Source of the DNA: Galbula dea
Lineage: Eukaryota > Chordata > Aves > Piciformes > Galbulidae
Assembly (NCBI GenBank): GCA_013399015.1
Contig: VWZX01001928.1
Span: 647,431-711,430 of the forward strand
DNA: 64,000 bases
Direction of reading: 5' to 3'
The position numbers were made by a program, and so were the translations under genes. This document shows, one piece after another, positions 1 to 9,480 of this stretch. The first letter of the stretch is position 1; each line of letters opens with the position of its first letter. The notes beneath the pieces were generated by a model that saw only the letters and a program-made list of their open reading frames with translations, did not search any database and was not told the origin of the DNA.

Positions 1-1056
1 TTACTGTCACTGTAGTATCAGTATGTGGAAGCTGAGCAGGACCTTGCTCTGTGCTGTTAGGTTCTCTGGAGCAGCTCTTGCAGGCTGGTCTAGATACACC
101 CCACATCCAGTTGGCTGTGGATACAAACTAGAGACTCCAGGATGTGGCCGGAGTTTTGAGTGGTGCCGTCTGCTCCCTGCAGGACCCTGTCTTCTTGCAT
201 TGTTTGTTTAGGTAGACTATGGCAACTACTTTCTTAGTGTAGATATCTTAATTGGTAGCACTGAGGTACCAGAATAGCATATGGTATTTCCTGTATCATA
301 CCAGAGCAAATTTTACCTGAACAGGAAGATGCTTGATTACTTTTTGTGATTTATTAATCAAACCATGGTAATAAGAATTCTCTTCTAAAATTTTTTATTT
401 GCTAAATACCCATTCAGGTAAGTAAGGTTTTATTAAAGTGCACCCTTCTCCCACATTGTCTTTCTCACCTTACTCTTGAAGTGTGGTCATCCCAGAGGCT
501 CAAAAGTGCATTTTCCTAAATACTGGCATACCCTGTATTTTCTTGATTCTGAGTTTGAAATTCTGAATTTCTGTATGTTTTTTTTCAGCTACTTTTAAGA
601 AAAATATTCATGCTTCTCATCTGTTAAATTTGAGAGTTCAAAAACTTGAAACCTTATTAAACCTTTCTGCACATTTCTGTTGCACAAATATCAGTAGTCT
701 AATTTATAGTGAGAAGCACAGTTGCAGTGGAGTCTTGTTTTATTTCATTATTGACAAAGTATTTTTGATGTGATAGTATAGTAAATCACTGACAAGATCT
801 GTTGCATTGCATTTTCAAACTATTTGAAGGGAAAAAAAAATGACAGGAATGTTGTGTTGAAAAATTAAGCTCAGTTGTGTATATTAGACAGCTTTGGAAG
901 GGTGAAAAGTTTTGTAAAAGTAATTTAAGAAAAAATGACAGGAACTATAAGCCAATCTGTATAATTAACAGACATTGTCTCTGTCTAGACTAGAATGAAG
1001 GTTAATGTGCAAACATGAATGTGCTTAACACACTTTAACATGCTTTCTCCCCCCAG
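1..1056. other. Upstream TMEM128 intron sequence
   Basis: AT-rich sequence with no recognisable exon. The expected preceding TMEM128 exon (first transmembrane helix) is not found here, so this stretch is taken as intron. A GC-richer patch at about 25-200 has no recognisable coding content. Confidence 0.6.
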
Positions 1057-1218
1057 TTGGTGGTTTGCCTCTGGCAGTTGTTTATTGGTTGCATGTTTAT
1101 CTGTTGCCTTCTACTGCATACTGTATCTTGAGTGGTATTGTGGCATCGAGGACTACGATGCACGGTATCCAACACTGATACCTATCACAACAGCTACCTT
1201 TATTACAGCAGCAATTTG
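1057..1218 (+). CDS. TMEM128: TMEM128 penultimate coding exon
   Basis: The 162-bp exon is flanked by ccccag and gtaagt. It carries the third base of an incoming split codon and the first two bases of an outgoing Cys codon, and contains the LEWYCGIEDYD signature. Confidence 0.92.
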
Positions 1219-2474
1219 GTAAGTTTGAACACTGTGTACAAACTTCTGCTAAACCTGCACAAGTCTAACTGTGATAATGGGCTTATTTTATAAAAAGTAT
1301 AACTTCTCTAATTCTATTGAGTGTATTGGTGACAGAATCAGTTCTACATAGCATAATATCGTCTGCTTTCAACATTCATCCACAAAGTGAGAGTTGCAAA
1401 TGTTGGAACTGTTTATTAAGTGTATGTTGTAGATGTCTGGGATCTTTTCTGTCTTGAAAGTTCATGGGAAAAGTGAAGTCCTTCACTTTGTTAGTGTAAA
1501 TTGCTCACCTCTGACAACTGTTTGTAAGGTTTGCAATTTGACAAAGGTGTGTTCTCTAGCCAAGAAAAAACTTTGCCTGATTGGTTTCTAATACAGAGTT
1601 CTTCATTACCATACAATCTATAAATAGCAAACATATACTGAAATTTTTACTTCTGGCTATTGTTGTATGAGCTTTAAGGGTTTATATTTTACCAGAGAAT
1701 GGTACTTAGAGTAAGAGGTACTTTATTTATGGGATCAGAAATGAGCAAATGTGCATGTGAATGAAAAAGGTGTATTTATTTGCTCTCTGTATGAAAGCTG
1801 GTTCTCTCTATAAGTTTAGATGTATCTAAGTAATATCAGTATTTGTTGCAATGCTGGGGGAAAAAAGGAAGACTGAAGATGATAAAGGTTCCCTATAGTT
1901 TAGAATAAGTCAAATCTATAATACTTGTAATTCAGTTGTAAAATAAGTTTGTTTTCCCCTTTTTCTTCAGTTAACTTAAATCTGCTTGCCTGGAAGTACA
2001 AACTAAGGCTTTTCTCATTTGCCATGTATGCCCATGGAAAAATCAGGAGTAGTTAAGTTTTCAAGTGCTTCATATAGAGAAATTATGAAAGTAAAATTTA
2101 CCTTTAGCTGAGATGGAATTAAGTGGACTTGCTTTGTAAAATCTGCACCAGCAGTTCTAGGATGAGTTGTCAGTAAATAAACAGTAAACTAAACAAACAA
2201 TTTAATAGGTAGGTGCTGGGGTCTTTTTGTTTTGTTTTCATAAAGAAATAAGTATTTTTTCCAGGTTAAGTAATTTATGTTTCATTTCCTCTTGTGCCAT
2301 ATTTTCTTTGTTTGGCTGGTGTTTCCAGAGTATAACAGTTGAACTGACCAAGAACTTTCTGCTTCTGTTCACAGTTTCAACATTGCCTTGTGGCCTGTCT
2401 GGTCATTCATGACACCTTTCTTGCTCTTCATTCAGTTTATGGGTGTTGTGATGTTTGTGTCACTCCTGGGATAA
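1057..2474 (+). CDS. TMEM128: TMEM128 (transmembrane protein 128), 3' part, two coding exons 1057-1218 and 2375-2474
   Basis: This is the C-terminal half of TMEM128, a small multi-pass vertebrate membrane protein of unknown function. The first exon follows a pyrimidine-rich tract and CAG at 1051-1056 and reads through a hydrophobic helix into the family-typical FYCILYLEWYCGIEDYD motif, then ...YPTLIPITTATFITAAI. It ends in a split codon at a gtaagt donor (1219). The second exon starts after ACAG at 2371-2374, completes a Cys codon and reads FNIALWPVWSF...QFMGVVMFVSLLG, with the stop at 2472-2474. Both helices and the C-terminus match the mammalian protein closely from memory. The N-terminal exons lie upstream of the window. 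Joined, the two exons give 86 complete codons plus the stop, about half of the usual roughly 165 residues. The reading frame is intact, so the gene looks functional. Confidence 0.93.
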
Positions 2475-2483
2475 GTTCTTCAG
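2375..2483 (+). CDS. TMEM128: TMEM128 last coding exon; stop at 2472-2474
   Basis: The coding part runs 2375-2474. Only nine bases after the stop there is a strong donor, CAG|gtaaat at 2484, so the exon probably ends at 2483 and the rest of the 3' UTR lies in a downstream exon. A junction that close to the stop should not trigger nonsense-mediated decay. Confidence 0.85.
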
Positions 2484-2875
2484 GTAAATAATTCAATTGT
2501 TTAAGCACATAAAAATATTTATCTTGTTGCATGAACTGCTTTGTTAGACATGTAAGGACTGTAAGACCATTTAAGCATACTTCCTATTTTGTGTACATTT
2601 GTAAAATATTGACATTTTGTGGCATACAGAGCCACTGGAGGAGTATCCTTAGGAGTACCCTAAGGGGGACAATATATTTTTTTCTCTTTCTGTAAGAGTC
2701 TGTTCTAGACAGTGAAAAGAAGCAATTAGTGAGAATGGATGGTTTTGGGGACTACAGGCCAAATGATGATGGCTGTGAGGAGGAGGAGCGCTATGCTTGT
2801 TATACAGAAGGAAGTTCTACCAAGAGACTACAGTGGTAAAACACACTGTGGGGCCCTGGAAATGGTCAAAAAAGC

Positions 2876-2973
2876 ATAGATGTGTTGCTGAGGGACATGG
2901 TTTAGTGGTGATTTGGCAGTGTTAGGTTAATGGTTGGTCTCAGTGATCTTGGAGGTCTTCTCCAACCTTAATA
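2876..2973 (+). repeat. CR1 LINE 3' tail fragment
   Basis: The sequence runs from a degraded 'ggacatggtttagtgg' block to 'gatcttggaggtcttctccaacc', the typical end of a CR1 3' UTR subfamily in + orientation. It is directly followed by a second CR1 copy. Confidence 0.85.
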
Positions 2974-3212
2974 AACTGAAGGAGAGGAGATTTAGAGTGG
3001 AAATTAGAAGGAGGTTCTTTACTCAGAGGGTGGTGAGGCACTGCAACAGGTTGCCCAGAGAGGCTGTGGATGCCCCATCTGTGGCTGTGTTCAAGGCCAG
3101 GCTGGATGTGGCCCTGGGCAACGTGGTCTAGTGGTGGCATCCTTGCCCATGGCAGGGGGCCTGGAACTAGATGATCTTTAAAGTCCCTTCCAACCTGGGC
3201 CATTCTATGATC
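2974..3212 (+). repeat. CR1 LINE fragment (ORF2 C-terminus plus 3' UTR)
   Basis: It encodes the end of the CR1 reverse transcriptase ORF (FFTQRVVRHCNRLPREAVDAP...), a stop, and the 3' UTR ending in cattctatgat. It belongs to a different tail subfamily from the copy immediately to its left, so the two are separate insertions in head-to-tail order. Confidence 0.9.
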
Positions 3213-3547
3213 AATGGTCAAATACCTGCAACTTTTACCTGGACTGGGAAAACTTCTTAGTGAAGTTGCTTGACCTAATATAATAGACAACTGTCTTCTC
3301 TATTCTTTTTTATTTTTAATTCAAATTCTTTGTCTTACCTTTGTCTTTAAGCATGCTCTTTGCATTTTCTGTGACAAAGAGTCATGAGCAACCTGCTGTG
3401 TGGAAAACTGTGAGATACCAGAAGGTCTTTGTTCTTCCTGGAAACCAGCCTTTTGAAGGCCAAGCTAGATACTTTGTTCACTTGAAAAATTCGGTGTCAA
3501 TAACTGCCACTTCTACTCATGAGGAAGTTATAGACTGTGATGATGCC

Positions 3548-4160
3548 TCCCTCCCCTCAGCCTCTTCTTCTCCAGGCTTAACAAACCAAGTGACTTCAGC
3601 CATTCCTTGTATAGCTTTCCCTCTAGACTCTTTACCATCTTCCTGGCCCTCTTCTGGATGCTCTCCAACAGCTTAGTATGACACTTCCTATATCACAGTG
3701 CCCAAAACTGCACACAATACTCAAGGTGAGGTCACACCAGTGCAGAGTAGTGGGACTATCACCTCCCTTGACCAACTAACAATGTAGTGCCTGATGCACT
3801 CCAGGACACAGTTGGCCCTTTTGGGTGCCAGGGCACACTGCTGACTTATATTCAACTTGCCATCAACCAGAACTCCCAGATCCCTATCTGTGGAGCTGCT
3901 CTTCAGCGTCTCATTCCCCAGTCTGTACACACATCCAGGATCACCCAATCCCAGCTGCAAAATCTGGCACATTCACTTGTTAAACTTCCTACAGTTGAAG
4001 GTTGCCCAGCCCTCTAGTCTGCCAAGATTTCTCTGCAGGGGCTCTCTGTTTTCAGGGGAGTCAACAGCTCCTCCTAATTTGATGTCATCAGCAAACTTAC
4101 TGAGTATACCTTCCAGTCCTGTGTCCAAGTCATTCTATGAAGGTACTGAAGAGTACTGGC
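3548..4160 (-). repeat. CR1 LINE fragment, minus orientation
   Basis: On the minus strand this is CR1-type 3' sequence, including the 'GAGGTCACACCAGTGCAGAG' region and the closing 'GTCCAAGTCATTCTATGA' block seen on the + strand. It is diverged, and all reading frames are broken. Confidence 0.8.
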
Positions 4161-4437
4161 CCTAAAATGCAACAAGTAAATTACAGATCTGCTGAACCTT
4201 TTGAAAACATTATGCTTTTCTCTATGAACAGCCAAGTAAATTATGTTATACAAAACTTAGTAGTTCTGTATTAGACTGAATAATTATTGTCCTAATGATT
4301 AGGAGCAAATTATTGCTTGGTGATTCAAAATCATTAACGAAACAATATTGAATTAGTAGAAGATACAGCTTGTGTAGTAATATGCAGCCTTACAGCATTT
4401 TTGTTAAGTTTGGATAACAAATCTTCTTCTCTTTCAG

Positions 4438-4560
4438 CATCATGTGGAGGACTTGAGTAACTGTTGTCCTGCAAAGTGGATGTTACACTTACTACATTCC
4501 AGTACTTTTATTATTTCTAATACTGCTTGTTTGCTCTAACTGCTACCATAATTCTTAGAC
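4438..4560 (+). other. Possible TMEM128 3' UTR exon (start only)
   Basis: A good acceptor (pyrimidine tract ending tctttcag at 4437) follows the donor at 2484 and would open a non-coding last exon. The right end is not determined. AATAAA hexamers occur at 5774-5784, 5804-5809 and 6335-6340. This is inferred from splice signals alone. Confidence 0.3.
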
Positions 4561-4626
4561 ATAACCATAGGTCAGCCAGTGGCTGGGAAACAGCTGATTA
4601 CTAATTGAAATTGTAATTGAAAGATA

Positions 4627-5300
4627 AGTGGGAGGAACCTTGCTCCCTCCGAAATCCCCTCACCTACCAGCCCCCAGCTCCAGGCAGCTCCTTGCCCCAC
4701 TACACCCAGTCCCAAGCTCCTTCCCATTCAGCCCTGCTGAGCCTCCTTCACTCCCACCTCTCCCAAGCCATGTGTGTGGCAATTGCCCTCTTCCTGGCTG
4801 TGCTGGCTATCCAGCTTCGGCTGAAGAGCCATCAGCAGATAGATGTGGCCATGGATGAGCAGATGCAGGAGTGTTAGGAGTATCTGCATCAGGAGATAAC
4901 TCAGGTGATGCAGGAGAGACCATGCTCCTTGCTGCTCTGTTGCAGCACTTGCTGATTCAGACTATTCAGACCATCTTTGAGGTCTGCTGGCTGCCCAGGG
5001 CAATTAAGCCTCTGTCGGAAATCTGCAGTGAGCAAGACAGCTCCATCCAGTAAGGTGGCCAAAGTCGAGGAGGAGGAAGACCTTAATGGTGCACATAGTG
5101 GTGTCAGGTCTTTGGCTGTGTCCACCCCATTGACAATGCAGGACCTGCCAGAGGCATGCATGGAGCTGAAGGAGCTGGTAGTTGACCTTAGTGTGTCCCA
5201 AGTGATTTGCAAGAGGACATTCATGCTGCAGATGCACCCAGCCATTGGGATGAACAGCACCTATGAAACCTGGAGTGACCATGAGAACAACATAAGTAGA
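4627..5300 (+). pseudogene. ITPRIP-like (ITPRIPL1-type) retropseudogene, N-terminal part
   Basis: The stretch keeps recognisable pieces of the avian ITPRIPL1-like family, which are relatives of the inositol trisphosphate receptor-interacting protein. From an ATG at 4770 there is an N-terminal hydrophobic segment (IALFLAVLAIQL), then an acidic/glutamine coil (MDEQMQEC...YLHQEITQVMQE). A second hydrophobic block (LLAALLQHLL) follows in another frame. After it come an acidic run (KVEEEEDLNG) and the block QDLPEACMELKELV... ending in HPAIGMNSTYETWS, which corresponds to the start of the Mab-21-like region. An in-frame TAG at 4875, a TGA near 4959 and at least two frame changes break it. Homology stops at about 5300, so most of the catalytic-like domain is missing. 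No intron is visible, consistent with retrotransposition. I recognised this from remembered family patterns. Confidence 0.75.
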
Positions 5301-5324
5301 TAGGTACTGTCAGTTAATGTAGTC

Positions 5325-5390
5325 CTAAATATTATTTGAGGACTCTGGAAGTCACCTTGTCCAACTTCCTGCTTAAAGCAAGTTCTTTGG
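5325..5390 (-). repeat. Short CR1 relic, minus orientation
   Basis: The segment 'gactctggaagtcaccttgt' and what follows resembles the reverse complement of a CR1 3' UTR (compare 13487-13530). It lies just after the point where the ITPRIP-like pseudogene breaks off. Confidence 0.5.
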
Positions 5391-5773
5391 TTTGAAATTA
5401 ATTGATTCTTAATTCAAGTGTTTTTAATACTGTATTCTTTCAATTTGAATTGAAAGCAAATAGAAAACTAAAGCACCGTTATCTGGAATCTCATAGATGA
5501 CACAGGAAACCTTTCTTGATCTATTAAATTTCTAATGTTAAATGTGTTACCATGTAGGAAATATTTTATTACCTATTCACTTGACTTCAGATCTCCTAGT
5601 GTTTGAAAAAAGTTATGGATTGGGGTAAGAGCCTCAAAAGCTGGTTGATGTTTACATCATTTGTAATTTGGCAGTGCCATCAGCAAAAAAAATAGATTGT
5701 ACTTGTGCTGATACAGTATTTCCACAGCCAAAGTTGGATGATCAAGCTGTGAATGACCAGCAATACAATGAAC

Positions 5774-5809
5774 AATAAAATAAACAAAAAATGAAGAGCA
5801 CAAAATAAA
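5774..5809 (+). promoter_or_regulatory. Cluster of AATAAA polyadenylation hexamers
   Basis: AATAAA occurs at 5774-5779, 5779-5784 and 5804-5809. These are possible 3' end signals for TMEM128. There is no supporting evidence beyond the hexamers. Confidence 0.3.
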
Positions 5810-8779
5810 TTCTTTTGATATATGCATTATTTTTCACTATTCAGGATGTTTTTCTTCTGTAAATTAACTTTTCATTCTTAGCAGTGCCTGTTCACGAAGT
5901 TGTCATTTTTCTTCCTCCGCAGTTAAGAGGCTGACATTAACTTAATGCTACGAGTCATACAGCATTGGGAAAATAAAATCACATTGTCACCTTGGCTGAG
6001 CAAGTTAAGTATCTGGAAACCTGGGCACTGTCTAGTTGCTAGACCATTTTATACAGATCCTTGTGCTAAATACTTTCACACTTATACCTTTTGGAAGATA
6101 AAAGAATGTAGAAGCTGGGTGTTGAAACTTGTTAAAATTTACTTGTGGCTGTTGCTTTAAGAGTGGGCTGTTGGAGGAGACTTGTGTTCTTCATTCTGAC
6201 TTTCAGATTCACACCTGCTGAATACACAACACATGAAATGTTTAGTAATGAAAAAGATATTGTCTTAAGCTGCTGGTGTTTAATTAAGGAAAAAGTTGCT
6301 GTTGGTATGCAATACAAAGCATCAGTTGAACCGAAATAAATACATTTAGCACTACTGTAGAATTGTAGTGTGTTAACTGCTTCATTTGTTTATATGTAAC
6401 ATTTAATTTTTCCAAAACCAGTTGTACTTAATGTTTTTAAGGGGCAAGTTGCTTGTCTTCAGGTCTTCATCTTTTAACAAATTCTAACAATGTCACGTCT
6501 GCATACACAGGTACGTCTGAGAAATTGTTGATTATGATATATAAAATGCAGTGCTGCTCAGGGATGGTAATTATAACTGGGTTTATATTTCAGCTCTAGG
6601 TCTTTTATGTTTCCTTGTACTCTTCAATTAAAGTTACTATTTTCTACATGGTTTTTCAGATTTGTTCTTCTGGATATCTTATTAAACTTTGTATAAAAGT
6701 GACCAATTATTGTTCAGTACTTAATTGTTTAACTGTTTACTTCTGCTGTTCTTGGGGACTGCCAGTCCATCTTTTGCCTATTAAAGAGGTGTTCATGGAG
6801 ATGTTTAGCACTATACTTGACTTGGAGTATGCTTGTCTTTCACAACTACTCAGCTGGGTTTACTGAAGGTGTAATACCATTCTGTTCACCTTTGGGTAAC
6901 TGTTTGCCCTCTGACCAGTTTGATGTCTTTTTCTGAAAATCACAGGTAGATGGGCTCATTGTACCAAAGTCCTGCAAAGTCTTTCAGTAGTGGTTATGAG
7001 TATCCAGTGAAATACTTGTTCACTTACATGCTCAAAGGGAAGTAGTGGCAAATCTAGTAAGAATTTAACATGGTGTTTGCTCTAACTAGCAACCTGACAA
7101 AATGCTGCTGCCACTTCCAGTTCTGTGAACTCCTTACTATTGTTACTTTCCTTACCACCAAATAGAGAACTTGGTGCAAGAGAGTAGAAAGAGGTATCTT
7201 ATTAGTTTCCTAAAATCCTTTATTAGGATGTAAAAATCTTCACTTCTACCCAAGCTTGAATGTATTAACTGGCTACAGACCACCATAGATACTTTCTGTA
7301 TCCACTTACATTAATTTCATTTGAGGATCAAAATGAGCTTTTCTTGATGGGTGATGAGGGATGTTCCACAATAATCTTGAAATAAAATAGTCCACAGAAT
7401 GAAGATTATTTATCACAGTTATCCATAGAGGGTCTGTAAAATGAAAGCATCTTCTTTATTCTTTAAAGGTTACATTATGTAAAGTAAAAGTAGGACTTGG
7501 TATTTCCATAAGCTTGCTATAATGATTGATGTAGCTCTGAGCTACAGGTGGTTGAAGCCTTAACTGTTTGACTAGTTATGCTTTTTATTTTATGGGCCAT
7601 AGAGCTCATAGCATAGAGGCCATAGCATAGAGCTAGCTTTCAGTTAAATGCATTTTTCAAAAGGAAAATTTGTAGATGGCTTAAAATACTGTTTTCTTGA
7701 GAATAGGCCAAAATGAATAAAGGGCATGAGCTACTACTTCCTTATGCTTACCTAAATACATGCTTTTCCAGAATTCAGTCATTCCAGCCTTCTGCCATTT
7801 TATTGTCCTTCCCTGTTCTTTAAGAGGAATGTGAATCTCAGAAATTTGCATAGAAGTTCAGTAATGTCCTTTGTTATTTAAGAAAAAAAAATCTTTAATG
7901 TTCTTGGCTTCAGAAGAGAAAAAGCTTAATCTCTCATAATTTTTTCCAGTGGAAGTGGAGTAAAATAGACACTGTTTTTTCATTTATACAATTTTGTTGT
8001 TGTTGTTGCTGAACTAGTGATTTAATTTCATGTGAGACATAAGTCACTTACTGCAAGAAACAATGCTTTGGATATTTAATATGCTACCAACAGATACAGG
8101 GTAAGAATGTAAGACCTGTCTGGCCAGCCCAAGGACCGTCAGACTGTCTTGGTATTTGGCCTCCAAGCTATGGCTAGGTACTTGAATAACTGTAATTAAG
8201 AGAATTTGTATTGAATGTAAACAAAATACCATTTAAAATATTTGGTGCTTTACACTGGACTAAATTCCTCTCAGACCCTATGGCCAACCAACTGGTGCTC
8301 CAAACCTTGAGGTTTGCATGCCTTAATATCTTATGGCCAAAGGTCATAGTTATAACTAAGCTGTTTAACTAACAAAAGGTCAATGCTTAAAGTGTGTATA
8401 AAGATTGGTAAAATTAATAAATAAGAAATAGAGTAAATCTTGTGAAGTCATATTCTGAGCTCAGTAGTTGCTACTCTAGCTAGCAATCAGTATAATACTC
8501 TGTTGTTAGAATAGACTTCCTAAGAAAATATGGTAAATTTCTGCCTTTGAAAGGTCTAGAAGACTCCTGAAACCCAAAATTATTTACTACCAATGGAAGT
8601 CCCAATTGCCAAAAAGAAGGTGGATGGTGGGGCCAAGAACATGAAAAGGTGGTGAGTGATGACATTGCCACCTCCACCACCAGCTGTTGGCTTCCTGGGC
8701 TGCAGAGCAATCTCCATTGGCCATCCTTACTTGCTTTGAACATCTCCCACGGACATGACACCTTCAACTCTATAGTTAG
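5810..8779. other. Intergenic DNA between TMEM128 and OTOP1
   Basis: AT-rich sequence with no supported exon. A further AATAAA lies at 6335-6340. A GC-richer block at about 8580-8770 could be an old insertion but is not recognised. Confidence 0.5.
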
Positions 8780-8880
8780 TCACAGAATCATTAGGGTTGG
8801 AAGAGAACTCTAAGATCATCAAGTCCAACAGTCAGCCTCTCACCACCATGCCACTAAATCATGTCCCTAAGTAGCACATC
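8780..8880 (-). repeat. CR1 3' end, minus orientation, just upstream of OTOP1
   Basis: It begins tcacagaatcattagggttgg and continues through 'aagatcatcaagtccaac' to 'ccactaaatcatgtccctaa', the reverse complement of the same CR1 tail subfamily as 39376-39495. It sits about 300 bp upstream of the OTOP1 start codon, at the edge of the CpG-rich block. Confidence 0.85.
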
Positions 8881-8934
8881 TCTGTGTCACTCTCTCCTCG
8901 ACCCTTGCTGTTGGCCGAGTCTGAGGCAAGACCC

Positions 8935-9480
8935 ACCCTGCCCTCCAAAGCTTCAACAGTCTTTCCCAATCCAGCTCAGCCTACCCTCCCCGGAGCAGCC
9001 CGGGGCATCACCTCGGCAGCCAGGAACACCACCCCCCTGCGGCAAGCAGCGGCTGCGGGGAGGCTCGGCGGGGACCGGCGGCCCCGCTCCGCCCCCGGCC
9101 GCCGATGGGGGCCGGGCTAGCCGGTGGCCTCGGGGCTCCCCGGGGAAGCGGGGCAGCTTGCCTGCAGCACCTGTCCAGCAGCGTGGGAGATGGAGAAAGG
9201 CGCCGGATCCCCCTCGGTGGGCGGCAGCTACCCGCAGAAAAACGCCGAGATCCTCAGCAGCCAGTACGGCATCAACCTCTTCCTGGCCGGGCTGCTGCTC
9301 ACCTTCGCTTGGGCAGTGCACGCCGTGGGCATCAGCAAGAGTCACCTGCTCTCCTACCTCATCACGCTGATGCTGATCCAGCTGGTCTGGATGCTGTGGT
9401 ACCGCTTCAGGAGCTGCACGCAGAGGAGGCTGATCCGGGACAAGGACACGCACGCTGGGGCCCGCTGGCTGAAATGTAAG
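8935..9480 (+). promoter_or_regulatory. CpG-rich promoter and first exon region of OTOP1
   Basis: There is a sharp rise in G+C and CpG against AT-rich surroundings, covering the 5' UTR and first coding exon. No TATA box is obvious. The transcription start cannot be placed. Confidence 0.65.
9190..9475 (+). CDS. OTOP1: OTOP1 coding exon 1
   Basis: Encodes residues 1-95 plus the first base of codon 96, with two transmembrane helices and the KDTHAGARWLK motif. The donor is gtaagt at 9476. Confidence 0.93.

Noticed and set aside
3124..3136. 'gtctagtgg' text resembling a tRNA A box
   Set aside because: It is part of the normal CR1 3' UTR. No B box or tRNA arms follow, unlike at 26869.
4901..5260. 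119-codon minus-strand frame
   Set aside because: Antisense shadow of the ITPRIP-like pseudogene.
9124..9189. Extension of OTOP1 upstream of the ATG at 9190
   Set aside because: The frame is open back to a TAG at 9118 but contains no ATG, only a GTG, so the ATG at 9190 is preferred.
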